Shown: piece after piece, positions 53,430-63,934 of the stretch | Numbering within the stretch: position 1 is the first letter of the stretch | Layout: each line of letters opens with the position of its first letter | Assembly: GCA_905221605.1 (NCBI GenBank) | Contig: CAJNDS010000020.1 | Coordinates: 132,501 to 196,500 of the forward strand | Direction of reading: 5' to 3' | Length of the DNA stretch: 64,000 bases | DNA from: Symbiodinium natans | Taxonomy: Eukaryota; Sar; Dinophyceae; Suessiales; Symbiodiniaceae | Made by a program: the position numbers and the translations under genes | The notes under the pieces: model-generated | What the model was told of the DNA's origin: nothing | Database searches by the model: none | What the model saw: the letters and a program-made list of their open reading frames with translations, nothing else

Positions 53430-54420
53430 GTAGGGGAACCCATGAAGACACGGCCAGGCGACAACGCCGTGTACGGCGCACTGGTGCAGCACCGGGGTCA
53501 AGCCGTGTTTGGCCAGTGCCCCACCACTTCAGGTGGCTTACGTGCTGCCACCCTATCAGCAATACAAGCTCACATAAGCCCGGTAAGCTTGCGATAAGCC
53601 CTCATTCACCAGAAAAAAGCCCTGATATCCTCAAGCCCATGACCAGAAGCCCTCATATAACCTCGACAGCTCCTGGACGTAAATAGGACTGGAGTGGCAG
53701 TGGCACTCAATACGCTGAGATTGCATATGCCAAGGACAGCTGTATCCTAGCAGCGTGTAGAATCCAACGGTTTCTGTATTCAAAGATCCTCAAGCGACAA
53801 GCAGCTTTTCGTTCACCGCTGAATCTGCCAGCCAATGAATACGTACGTGTATAGTTTTGAATAAATGAATAAATGGATAAATAAATAACAATAATAACAA
53901 TAAAGAAATATATATATATATATATATACTTATTTATTTATTTCTATGTGTATATACATATATCATGTGAACTTTATTAAGTTGCGCTCTCTCTGAGCTG
54001 TACCGGAGCTTGGCCACGCCTAGCACTTCTGACATGTCGGTTTAGGATTCAGGGCCCGTAACCTTTGTCGTCTGGTTTGGGAATACTTTTTTGGTGGCAC
54101 AGTACTCCCAAGCAAATCCTAAACCCTGCCACCCTAGCAAAACCTTCTAAACTGTAAACCCTAAACCCTAAACCCTAACCCCTAAACCCTAAACCCTAAA
54201 CCCTAAACTGCCCCTAATGAACGGATCCTCTGAAAGGTACTACCGGCCCATCTTGGCGGAGGGCGCGCCACCCTCCGAAAGGACGCTGGAGGTCGGGCAA
54301 GAGGTGGACATCTCTTAGCAATGCGAAAGAGAAAAAGATGTTCTGGAGTGATTGGGGTTTCGGTTTTTGGGTTTTGGGTTTTGGGTTTCGGGTTTTGGGT
54401 TTTGGGTTTTGGGTTTTGGG
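53430..54420. other. Spacer with AT microsatellite and GGGTTTT tract
   Basis: TAAATAA and (TA)n at 53860-53965, CCCTAAA remnants (54160-54210), nine GGGTTTT units at 54360-54420. No gene is supported. Confidence 0.5.
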
Positions 54421-54679
54421 TTAGGGTGGCTTAGATACAGCTTTAAGAGTAGACTCCGCAAGCATTATGGCGCCTGTTCTGTGGCTTTCAACTTGGGGGG
54501 CGTACTGGGTGCAACGCCTGAACCAACTTAGCGTGCGCACCCGTAGACCCTCAAGGACGCTACGTCTAGGACCCCACCTGTTATGCCGTGGTACCCCATG
54601 TTCCAAGTTGTTAGCCCCGGGTGTACAGGTACCTTGATCTACTTCATGAAGCCCCACTGGATGCCCTCCTCAATTCTCA

Positions 54680-54960
54680 TTGCTTATACCCTAAACTTTA
54701 GGGTTTAGGGTTACAAACCCTAAACTCTAAACCCGAAGCCCGAATCCCGAATCCCTAAACCCTAAACCCTAAACCCTAAACCCTAAACCCTAAACCCTAA
54801 ACCCTAAACCCTAAACCCTAAACCCTAAACCCTAAACCCTAAACACTAAACCATAAACCCTAAACCCTAAACCCTAAACCCTAAACCCTAAACCCTAAAC
54901 CCTAAACCCTAAACCCTAAACCCTAAACCCTAAACCCTAAACCCTAAACCCTAAACCCTT
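54680..54960. repeat. Head-to-head junction and the longest CCCTAAA tract
   Basis: TTTAGGGTTTAGGG flips through GGTTACAAACCC to CCCTAAA at about 54712. From 54755 to 54958 run about 29 CCCTAAA units with two CACTAAACCAT changes. Confidence 0.95.
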
Positions 54961-55103
54961 CCCTTAACTAGGGGGATGCCTTAATTTTTGGAAAACGGCT
55001 TAAATTGGCGCTTCCAAGGCTGGGCACTTCGCCTTGGCTGCCTGGCTACGCGAGGAGTGCGGCGCGGCGCGCGCCGCGAGCTGCCCGGGGGCCCGGATCT
55101 TTG

Positions 55104-55275
55104 CTTTGTGGTGCTTTACTGTAACTTTGGATCCTTAACCTTGTTCCCAAACAAACTCCAAAATTGGGGTCATGTACCCTTTGTGGTGCTTTACTGTAAC
55201 TTTGGATCCTTAGCCTTGTTGGGTTTCTTGGGTTTCTTAATAAGGCAGCTAAAAGTTCAATTTTTTTACTACCCT
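55104..55275 (+). repeat. Dispersed repeat, copy 2, with duplicated left part
   Basis: CTTTGTGGTGCTTTACTGTA-ACTTTGGATCCTTA occurs twice (55104 and about 55169), followed once by GGTTTCTTAATAAGGCAGCT-AAAAGTTCAA. Together with 36727 this is a mobile or duplicated unit. Confidence 0.6.
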
Positions 55276-55444
55276 CCTATAAGTGCAGCCAAGTTTGGTG
55301 TGAACCGAAATGAAATCCCCCTCCGCCCCTAGCCCCCCGAGGCCACGGACCATGGCCGACTCGACTAGTTGTCTTTTTCAGGTCCCATGAATATTCCCTA
55401 TTCTCTATCGAGGCATCGAAATCGTGAACTTTGAAGCTCAGCCA

Positions 55445-56280
55445 TCCCTAAACCCTAAACCTTAAACCCTAAACCCTAAACCCTAAGCCCTAAACCCTAA
55501 ACCCTAAACCCTAACCCTAAACTCTAAAGCCTTGAAACTCATCCTTCGAGGTCTGAAACTGGGCCTCCAGGAGGCTTGGTCATGCATCCAATAGATGTCA
55601 GGGTTTTGGGGCTTCGTAGTTTGTTTAGGGGTTTAGGGTTTAGGGGAGGGGGTAAGGGTTTTTGGGGTTCTAGGGTTTCGGACCCTTGCCAGAACTCGCA
55701 TGGTCCCTTTAATTTTCCTTTAGTCCCTGCAAGCACAACACCCCACCCCCCCCCCCCTCCCCATAGGGGGGATTCCCCCAATTCCCTATAAAGAGCGACG
55801 AGCTCTGTCTAGGCAACTCCTACATCCCCAAGCCCATCTTTAACCTTAAACCCTAAACCCTCAATTCCCAAGCCCATCTCTTCCTGAAGACTAGGACTGC
55901 GACCTTCACACAATTCGGCAGGCCTCCGGGATGGGACCGTTATTAAGCCCTACAGGCCCCTACTTAGGCCCTGTGGATCCTAAATCCGGAACCCTAAACC
56001 CTAAACCCTAAACCCTAAACCCTAAACCCTAAACCCTAAACCCTAAACCCTAAACCCTAAACCCTAAACCCTAAACCCTAAACCCTAAACCTCTAACCCT
56101 GAACCCTAAGTTTTCTTGAGCCCCAGGAGAGCCCTCGGAGCAAAAGTGTACAGGGTTCGTCGAGATTAGGGCTTCGAGGGCTCAGAGGCTTCAGGGCTTA
56201 CAGGGGTAGTGAGGGTTTAGGGTTTAGGGTTTAGGGTTTAGGGTTTGGGGTTTAGGGTTTAGGGTTTAGGGTTTAGGGCT
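55445..56280. repeat. Telomeric tracts upstream of the transporter gene
   Basis: CCCTAAA at 55447-55525 and 55989-56092 (fifteen units); TTTAGGG at 56213-56280. The last tract ends about 120 bp before the transporter ATG. Confidence 0.92.
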
Positions 56281-56398
56281 TGGGGTCTAGAGGCTTAGGC
56301 TTCACAGCACAGGGTTAAAGGTTCAGGTTCGGGGCTCCATCCAAGCTCGCTGCAGCTGCTGCTCCACATTGTGAGTTTGTAGGTCCACACGCACAGCC

Positions 56399-57940
56399 AT
56401 GCTGGACACATTGCTTCTGTTGTCGTTGTACATCTGGGAGGGATGTATGCAGGGCATTGCCTTCGAGACCGTGCCCGCTTTGTTGAGGAAGAATCCCTGG
56501 GCGGTCAGCAATGGACAAAGTGACGACAATGAGAGGATCCTCAACTACTCCGAGATCCCTTTCCAGATCAAGTGGCTTCTTTGCTTTGTCGTTGAGTGCA
56601 AAGGGCCGGTGCGACAATTTCACTCCCGTGAGTCGAAGTTGGTGGCTCTTCTCTTTGTGTCGGGTTGTGCCCTGCTCGCGTGTCTCGGACGCCGACGGCC
56701 CGTCTTCTCTCTTGCTGGACCTGAATCCCGAGTAGAGCAGACCTACAGAAATCAAGCAAAACATTGCACCCTTTTATCTCCTAGGTTGCTGAGAAGCCTA
56801 GGTCTTCCAGCAGTATGGTGGACATGCTGATGCTGCAGCCCCCTGCCATCTGGTCCCTCGTGCCGCTGATTGGGACACTCGCGGCCCTAACAGCTTTGGC
56901 CGACATTCTCATGGATGGCTGGGGGGTACAGAGGCTGAGGCCCGACCACGCCTCCTTGTGCCAAAGTGTCGGCCTTGAGCTGGGCATTCTTTTTGCCAGT
57001 GAGGTGTTCTTTCACCTCAAGGATCCCGCGAGCATGGAGCTTCTCTCCACCGTCTTCAAGGGCACGGGCATGCTGTCCTTGGCCATCGCCGGCGGCTTGT
57101 TCTTGCGAACTCCTGGACACGCAGCTCCTGCTTCCACACAGGGGCCTGGCGTCATGCGCCAACTTCTCGGAGTTTTGTGGCAGGATGCCAGAATGCAGCA
57201 CTACCTGTGGCTGCAACTGCTGCTGAAGTTGATGGGTGGCCACGTGGACTTTCAACGACAGCGCTACGACGCGCTGGGCCTCACTCCGGAGAAGACTGCG
57301 CTGTACAACATCTGGGCGATGCCTGTCTCGTTCTGCACAGCTTGGCTTGCTGGAGCCAGGGGCCGAACAAAAAACACGTAAACCTAAGGAGCCTACAAAC
57401 ACGGTTTCCCAGAATCCGCCTTATCTAGGGGCCCTCAGACCCCAAGAGTAGGATCCTTATGTTTATGTAACCCTAAACCCTAAACCCTAAACCCTAAACC
57501 CTAAACCCTAAACCCTAAAACCCCGAGGAACGACTGGCTGGCCAGCCCGCCGCCTCCGACTGCTTTACATCGGGCTTGCGATCCTGAACTTGGCATCCAT
57601 TTGGCATTTGGGCTCTTGTCAGGCTTCCCCGCACGATGCGCTTGAAACGGGCAGATTGTACTGGGTGTTCGTGGGCTTGCATTTTGTGCGAAAGTTGGTG
57701 GAGGACGCGGTTTTTGTCCTCGAGGTTGCCATCATCAACATCTTTGGGGCAGGGCACCCTTTGATTGCTGGTTCAATCATCTCTGTGCTGGCGAGTGCCT
57801 CAAACTTCTTTGGGTCATTCCCAGAGCAGTGGATGCCGACTGCGATTGAGTCCTGGGGACTTGAGTGGACGATTCTGATACACACTGGCCTGGCACTTCT
57901 GGCAGCAGTACTTCTTGTCCCCTTCCTTGGGCGTCTTTGA
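56399..57940 (+). CDS. SLC33A1-like acetyl-CoA transporter (431 aa, three exons)
   Basis: Exons 56399-56701, 56785-57364 and 57528-57940 give 432 codons including TGA. The protein matches the acetyl-CoA transporter (AT-1/SLC33) family of the major facilitator fold: a first membrane segment LLLLSLYIWEGCMQGIA; IPFQIKWLLCFVVE, like the WPFSLKLLWAPLVDAVY region; the loop ADILMDGWG (about residues 140-148), equivalent to the family's QDIAVDGWA; then CQSVG; and near the C-terminus HPLIAGS ... SNFFGSFP (about 371-387), equivalent to DPLIGGT ... SNLGGNWP. The human protein is about 549 aa, so this one is compact. The family exchanges acetyl-CoA across the ER/Golgi membrane in animals; the location here is unknown. 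Intron 2 splices GA-AG. Intron 1 is ambiguous: GT at 56702 to AG at 56784 keeps the frame, but the element boundary suggests AG at 56801, which would shift it by one base. Confidence 0.8.
56702..56801 (+). mobile_element. Transporter intron 1: decayed family B introner
   Basis: GTCT at 56702-56705 recurs at 56802-56805. The right part (GCACCCTTTTATCTCCTAGG ... GCCTAG) matches other family B copies such as 31202-31315; the left part (CCCGAGTAG) is degraded. The in-frame acceptor at 56784 lies within the element's right end. Confidence 0.6.
57365..57527 (+). mobile_element. Transporter intron 2: GA-AG, GAAC duplication, telomeric tract
   Basis: 163 nt. GGGGCC|GAAC opens and ACCCCGAG|GAAC closes it. 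The join C+GA makes CGA (Arg) and restores GARGRTTGWPARRLRLLYIG. Seven CCCTAAA units (57469-57518) lie 9 nt before the 3' splice site. The GT at 57378 would not keep frame. Confidence 0.75.
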
Positions 57941-58116
57941 CCCTGAGCCCTAAACCCCAAACCAGTCTTGCGACGTGTACGTGGCAAGCAAGATTTATGA
58001 TTCTTGCCCTGATCCCAGCGCAAGCAGTGCAATGAATGGGCTACTATTCACTTACGAACCCACCAAGAAATGCAGAATAACATCCGTGCATTGCCCTGCA
58101 TTGCCCTCATAAGGAA

Positions 58117-58165
58117 GTATATATACATATGTACATGTGTATATATATATATATATATATGTATA
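58117..58165. repeat. TA microsatellite
   Basis: (TA)n with ACATATGTACATGTG interruptions, between the transporter and the family A element. Confidence 0.9.
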
Positions 58166-58217
58166 GTCATTAAGTTTGTTTTGTGTTTTTCTTTTTTTGT
58201 TTGGGGAGGTTCTTAGG

Positions 58218-58316
58218 CTTGGTAGCCCAGTGGTGCCCTTTACCTGTTTTCTCCCTTGTAAAGTAACCAACCCCCAAAAAAGGGCACACTTATTTTAAGA
58301 TGGTTACTGGGCTACT
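58218..58316 (+). mobile_element. Family A TIR element, best preserved ends
   Basis: CTTGGTAGCCCAGTGGTGCC on the left pairs with GGTTACTGGGCTAC on the right. The interior (CTCCCTTGTAAAGTAACCAA, AAAAAAGGGCACACTTATTT) matches ANK3 intron 1 closely. Telomere-like CCCTAAA/CCCTAGA repeats start right after the right end. Confidence 0.8.
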
Positions 58317-58443
58317 ACGAAACCCTAAACCCCAAACCCTAGACCCTAGACCCTAGACCCTACACCCTAGACCCTAAACCCTAAACCCTAAGCCCTAAGC
58401 CCTAAACCCTAACCCTAAACCAAGAAACTCCTAAATACCCCTG

Positions 58444-58567
58444 TACAGGGTGGGGCCCCCTTACTATACTAACTGTAGTTAAGGGACTTATAACCTAACT
58501 TAGGGTCCTTATAACCCAATTTAGGGCCCTTAGAACTCTACTTATAACTAGGGGGCCCCACCCTGTA
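58444..58567 (+). mobile_element. Family F MITE, second near-identical copy
   Basis: Same length and ends as 31660-31783. I count only two internal differences (GTAATTAAG/GTAGTTAAG and TTATAACTC/TTAGAACTC), so the two copies spread recently. Confidence 0.82.
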
Positions 58568-58654
58568 GTAGTGGGCGGTAGAGTACAGATTTCAGGCCAG
58601 CACACGATCACCGCCCAAGCCGCGGGTGTGAACCGCCATGCCTCAACTTCTGAA

Positions 58655-58775
58655 GGGTTTAGGGTTTTGGTTTCAGGGTTTAGGGTTAAGGGTTTCGGGT
58701 TTAGGGTGTAGGATTTAGGGTTGAGGGTAACCCTAAAAAACCCTAAACCCTTGACCCGAAACCCTAAACCCTGCA
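58655..58775. repeat. Foldback telomeric palindrome
   Basis: TTTAGGG variants (AAGGGTTTCGGGTTTAGGG) flip at GGGTAACCC to AAACCCTTGACCCGAAACCC, so that variant units on one arm (TTTCGGG, TTAAGGG) have counterparts on the other. Confidence 0.75.
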
Positions 58776-59069
58776 CCGCTGCCGCCTTCCCAACCTCTTT
58801 CGCCAGGCCTATCTCCGTCTCGCCCGCGAAGCCCATCCAGACTCTCGGAGGGCAAAATGCAGAGTTTGGGGTCTGTGTGGTTTCCGGCTTTGAAGGCTAA
58901 ATCCTAAACCCTAAACCCTAAACCCTAAACCCCAAATCCTAAACCCTAAACCCTAAACTGCCCGAAGCCAAATGCCCCAAACCCTAAACCCCAGCTATAC
59001 TGGGTTCTTATTTCCGGAGAAGGACCTCAAAGGAGACTGTTGATTTGGGGTTCACCAGTTTTTCATTTC

Positions 59070-59590
59070 TTTATTTATTATTATTATTATGTTATCATTA
59101 TTATCATTTTATCATTATTTTCACTGTTATTATTATTATTATTATTATTATTTTTTTTTAATTGTTATCATTGTTATCATTATTATCAGTGTTATCATTA
59201 TTATCATTATTACCATTATTATCATTATTATCATGATTATCATGATTATCATGATTATCATGATTATCATGATTATCATGATTATTCATGATTAGTATCA
59301 ATGATATCATGATTATCATGATTTCATGATTATCATGATTATCATGATTATCCTGCATGTTATCATGATTAGCATGATTATCATTATTATCATTATTATC
59401 ATTGTTATCATTTTTATCATCATTATCATTATTATCATTATTATTATTATCATTATTATCATTATTATCATGATTATCGTTAGTATGTTTACTTTTAGTA
59501 TTACTATTATGTTTATTCTTATTATTCGTATTATTATTATTTTTTATCATTTTTATAGTTTTCGGTATTAGTATTATTATTGTTAGTATT
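59070..59590. repeat. AT-rich array ATTATCATG / ATTATTATC
   Basis: Three- and nine-base periods dominate (TTATCATGA repeated about seven times at 59225-59285). Open frames here are artefacts. Confidence 0.92.
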
Positions 59591-59787
59591 AATGTCTTTT
59601 ATGTATGCGTGTGTGTTTTTTTGGTGAGGGGGGGTGGTTTAGGGTTTATGGTTTGTAAAGCCCTTTGCGCGGGGAATCCATACCAAACAACGGGAACCTA
59701 ATGCTTGGTGGTTATTTGAGAGGGTACATCTTGAACCACGACCATGGGTTAGGTTGGTTTCTGCTGTCCCGAATCACGGTCTAGCCT

Positions 59788-59901
59788 GTAGCCAGTTCTC
59801 TGGATTATGGTCCCTTTTTGGGTGCCCTAAATAAGAGGGGCCGCCTGTTCTTTTAAGGGCCAAAAGTTTAAAAGGGACCATATTTTAGAGAATTGACTAT
59901 A
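59788..59901 (+). mobile_element. Family J TIR element
   Basis: GTAGCCAGTTCTCTGGATTA-TGGTCCCTTTTT pairs with AAAAGGGACCATATTTTAGA-GAATTGACTA. The interior GCCCTAAATAAGAGGGG also occurs near 18615. Half copies appear near 4943, 18586 and 27780. Confidence 0.7.
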
Positions 59902-59996
59902 TAATCCCTGGACATTTACATGTTCGAATCGGGCCCTCACCTTCTCTCAGGGTGTTGCAGGGAGGCAGTTCGGAACTTGCACATGGGGTCTAGGTG

Positions 59997-60092
59997 GGGA
60001 TGCTGCCCCTTATGCCAAAGAGTCCTTAATAGGGATTATAATAGGGGGTACTCTAATCCCTATGAAGGACTGTTATAGTACAAGGGGGAAAA
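59997..60092 (+). mobile_element. Family C TIR element
   Basis: GGGGATGCTGCCCCTTATGC ... AGAGTCCTTAATAGGGATTA ... AAGGACTGTTATAGTACAAG-GGGGAAAATCCTA. Both inner arms (AGAGTCCTTA, AAGGACTGTT) are present. Confidence 0.6.
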
Positions 60093-60192
60093 TCCTAAGG
60101 TTTAGGGTTTAATTTAGGGTAGCTGTACTTTGCAACTACCCATTCAAGTAGGTTTCTATCAGACCCTCATCCCCGGCCTTGTACCTAGAATG

Positions 60193-60800
60193 AGGGTTTA
60201 GGGTTTAGGGTTTAGGGTTTAGGGTTTAGGGTTTAGGGTTTAGGGTTTAGGGTTTAGGGTTTAGGGTTTAGGGTTTAGGGTCCATCGACTCCCGTACGCA
60301 TTGTGGTACAGGTTTGAATACGTACAGGCTGCAAAAACCACCCAAAAGGCTCGCCAAAAGAAGGCCCCCCCCCCAAGAGACCAAACAAAAGGCATGCCTA
60401 AAGGCCTAGCACAAATCCTACATAAACCCTAACCTTCCCTAACCTTCCCTAACCCCACACCCGAAGCCCTAAATTTCCCTGCGCCCCCTACACCCTGGTC
60501 TTGCAACACCCTAAACCCTAAACCCTAAACCCTAAACCCTAAACCCTAAACCCTAAACCCTCGCAACCCCAAACCCCTCAAAGTCGAACCTGAGCCACAC
60601 CAAAGGATGGCCGCCCATGCCGCGAAAGTGGGGCGGCAAACGTCGAGGAGCCGGGCTCTCAGTTAGGGTTTAGGGTTTAGGGTTTAGGGTTTAGGGCTTA
60701 GGGTTTAGGGTTTAGGGTTCAGGGTTCAGGGTTTAGGGTTTAGGGTTTAGGGTTTAGGGTTGAGGGTTGAGGGTTGAGGGTTGAGGGTTTAGGATCTCAG
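60193..60800. repeat. Telomeric tracts
   Basis: TTTAGGG at 60193-60280 (twelve units), CCCTAAA at 60506-60560, TTTAGGG with GGGTTGA and GGGTTCA blocks at 60664-60793. Confidence 0.92.
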
Positions 60801-61252
60801 TTGTACTTGAAGCGACATGGGGACAAGAGGTTTTGGGGGTTTGGGGTTTGCGGGTTAGTGTTCAGGGTTTAGCGTGTTTAGGTATGGTTTTGGGTTTAGG
60901 GGTGCGCATATTGCCCTACTGATGACTCTACTAGTAGAATACTCATCAAGTCTAGGGGTCTGGAGCTTGCTTAAGGGCAACAGGCCAAGGTTCCTAAACC
61001 CTAAACCCTAAACCCTAAATCCTAAACCCTAGCTGTAGGGTTTAGGGCTCAAGAGTTTGAAGGTTTAGTTTGGATGCGGGCTTCCAGGCCCTGAGATTTT
61101 CAGGGTTTGGGGTTTAGGCTTTAGGGTTTAGGGTTTAGGGTTTAGGGTTTAGGGTGTAGGCCTTTCGGAGTGTAGCGCCGTGTGGCGCCCTCAGCCTTAC
61201 TTGGACCCGAACGTCAAAACCCTGAACCTTGCCCCTTCCCCAAAACCTAAAC

Positions 61253-61388
61253 CCTAAACACCCTAAACACCCTAAACACCCTAAACACCCTAAACACCCT
61301 AAACACCCTAAACACCCTAAACACCCTAAACACCCTAAACACCCTAAACACCCTAAACACCCTAAACACCCTAAACCCTAAACACCCT
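61253..61388 (-). repeat. Nine-base array CCCTAAACA
   Basis: About fourteen perfect copies, edged by CCCTAAA. It is the reverse-strand counterpart of the TTTAGGGTG array in ANK3 intron 3. Confidence 0.93.
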
Positions 61389-62917
61389 TACCTATACTTA
61401 TGAAAAAACAGCTAGGTGCCCCAAGCAGGAGAGAGGGTTGAAGCCTCCCATGGCCCTAAATACGACCCGTCGACTCCAGGGCTTAGGGCTTAGGGTTTAG
61501 GATTTAGGGTTCAGTGTTAGGGTTTAGGGTTAGAGTTTACGGTTTTGGGCTTAGGGTCCAGGGTTAGGTACCCGCTTTTATAACCCTGCTTATCGGTGCC
61601 AATTTACCTTTGAGTACCTGAGTTCGTGTGTTTGCTTGTTTTGGGGGTGGAGTTTACCTTCTCATCATAGGCAATATACCCCTGGACCCTAAACCCTAAA
61701 CCCTAAACCCCTTCAAGCAGAGCCCTGCTTTCCAGGTTCTCTGCGCTGCACGTCCTTCCGGCCTCGCTTCGTGAACCCATGACAGTTTGTTCTTGGCAGG
61801 TTTGGGGAGGGGGAGGGGGGGCGGGTAAACCCTAAACGGCCGAAGCCTGAAACTTGAAACCCTAAACCCTAAACCCTAAACCCTGAACCCTGAACCCTAA
61901 ACCCTAAACCCTACACGCCAAGAAAGCCCGGAAAGCCCAGAAGACAGGCCGCCTACCACCACCTGACCAAGCTGGGCGGGCGCGGGACGCAGAGCAACCC
62001 ACGCCACCAGGCCCTTGGTGTGCTTTAGGGTGTAAGGCTTAAGTTTTAGGACTTCATTAATTAGGGTTTAGGGTTTAGGGTTTAGGGTTTAGGGTCTAGG
62101 GTTTAGGGCTTAGGGTTTAGGGTTTAGGGTTTGGGGTGTGGGGGTGTAGGGTGTAAGGTGCAAGGTTGAGGATGTAGGGTGAGGGTTGAGAGCGCTGCTT
62201 GCACGTTCGTGTGGTTAGCATTGTGGGGTTTAGGGTTTAGCGTTTAGGGTTCAGGGTTTAGGGTTTAGGGTTCAGGGTTTAGGGTTTCAACGAAAGTCGG
62301 GGTGAGTGACTAGATGAAGGCCCGGGATGGTTTTACTTGTCAGTCGGGTTCTAAGTACCCTAGGCAAGGTTCTGGCCATATAGTTACCCTACCTATGACC
62401 CTACTTCAAAGTACCCATGTAGAGTCGTATATTTAGGGTGTGTTGTCCATTTGCGAACCTGAAACCCTAAACCCTAAACTTGCCCTGAACCCTAAACCCT
62501 AAACCTTAAACCCTGAACCCACTTGCTGAACTTCGGGTAAGAGAATTTCGGCATTCACTGGGAAGCTGAACGCAATCGGAATCCTTAGGTCATGCAGTCT
62601 AGCGGACCCAATTTCGCTTGTTCTGGGGGGGGGGGGGTTCCTTATGTTCCGTTTTAAACCGCGATTGCATTTCTAGGGCGATCCCAGCTAGGTCTACCAA
62701 ACGGCAGCGGCACCGGATGTCAGCACACGTTCTTCCTTGGAGGGTGTTAGCTCAGGCCCGTTGTTTCTATTGGAGCCAAGAGAATCACAAAGGACTGTCA
62801 CCACATTACATTTTTTCAGCAGCTTGCCGAAACCGAAAGCTCAGACGGTGCTAGCCTGGAAACTCCCCACTGAATTAGCCTCATCCCTGGCAGGACAAAG
62901 CACTTCAACTCCACGCC
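61389..62917. other. Spacer upstream of ANK5
   Basis: TTTAGGG at 62060-62130 and 62225-62288, CCCTAAA at 61855-61910 and 62462-62515, fragments of families G (62345-62420) and H (61620-61680), a G run (62625-62638). The last 60 bp before the ATG (CTTCAACTCCACGCC) resemble the ANK1/ANK4 leader. Confidence 0.5.
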
Positions 62918-63934
62918 ATGTTGTGTGTCTGGAGCGTTTCCGGGCAAGAGCTGGCCGCAGCGACTGTGGGCGATGCACTTGAACAGGTGATCGACTTGAA
63001 GCGCCACTTGCGAAGCCAGCATGGCTTCCCCGTCTGCCTTCAACAGCTCCTACAGGCTGGTCGATGCCTGGGGGATTCGGAATCTCTAGTCGGGGCCGTT
63101 GACCTGCAGCTGGTACTGATATCCGCCCTCAGCCCGGAGCAGATGCCTCAGGCTGAGGAAGAGCTCCTTCACTACGCTGTTGACACAGGTCATGTGGAAG
63201 TCTGCCGCCCTCTGCTGACAGCTGGTGTCGATAGAAACTCACGGAGTCATGGGAACAGGATGGGCGACACCGCTCTCATGCTCGCATCTTCCATGGGCCA
63301 CGTCGAGATCGTACGACTGCTGCTGGATGCTGGCGCGAGCAAGAACTTGCGGGACTGCTGCGGGGACACCGCCCTCATGCACGCGTTTTACGAGGGCCAC
63401 GTCGACATCGTACGACTGCTGCTGGATGCGGGTGCAAGCATTGAGGACATGGGCAAAGTCGCCCTCGTGGACGCATCTTCCAAGGGCCATGTCGAGATTG
63501 TGCGTTTGCTGCTGGATTCTGGAGCCGACAAGAACTTTCGGGACGACTACAACGCGAGCGCTCTCATGTCTGCATCTTCTCAGGGCCACGTAGAGATCGT
63601 GCATCTACTGCTGGACGCTGGTGCCGACACGAACCTGCAGGACGAGTGCCACGCGACCGCTCTCATGCGCGCGTCTTCCGAGGGCCACGTCGAGATTGTA
63701 CGTTTGCTGCTGAACGCTGGTGCCGACACTAACTTGCAGGACGAGTACGGCGAAACCGCTCTCATGTTCGCATCTTCCGCGGGCCACTTCGAGATCGCAC
63801 GTTTGCTGCTTGACGCTGGTGCCGACCAGAGCTTGCAGGAAAGATGCGGCCAGACCGCTCTCATGATCGCATCTTCTCAGGGCCACATCAAGATCGCACG
63901 CTGGCTGCTGGACGCTGGTGCCGACAATACTTAA
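62918..63934 (+). CDS. Ubiquitin-like/ankyrin-repeat protein ANK5, cut short by an in-frame TAA
   Basis: 338 codons. It has the ubiquitin-like domain (residues 1-75; MLCVWSVSGQEL, LKRHLRSQHGFP, QQLLQAGRCLGD, VDLQLVL) and eight ankyrin repeats with the usual GHVEIVRLLLDAGAD core; one repeat is shortened (GASIEDMGKVALVDASS). The stop falls in the DKNLQD loop: paralogues read GAC AAG AAC TTG CAG, here GAC AAT ACT TAA GGA TTG CAG. The ankyrin frame resumes directly after the stop and stays open to the window end, so the ancestral protein was longer. The extra bases look like a transposon excision scar. The truncated protein could still fold. Confidence 0.85.
   Translation: MLCVWSVSGQELAAATVGDALEQVIDLKRHLRSQHGFPVCLQQLLQAGRCLGDSESLVGAVDLQLVLISALSPEQMPQAEEELLHYAVDTGHVEVCRPLLTAGVDRNSRSHGNRMGDTALMLASSMGHVEIVRLLLDAGASKNLRDCCGDTALMHAFYEGHVDIVRLLLDAGASIEDMGKVALVDASSKGHVEIVRLLLDSGADKNFRDDYNASALMSASSQGHVEIVHLLLDAGADTNLQDECHATALMRASSEGHVEIVRLLLNAGADTNLQDEYGETALMFASSAGHFEIARLLLDAGADQSLQERCGQTALMIASSQGHIKIARWLLDAGADNT

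Noticed and set aside
59040-59571. Open frames rich in I, M and Y or N and D
   Set aside because: They arise from the ATTATCATG microsatellite.
59920-59945. GTTCGAATC, like a tRNA T loop
   Set aside because: The five bases on each side do not pair and no cloverleaf can be drawn.
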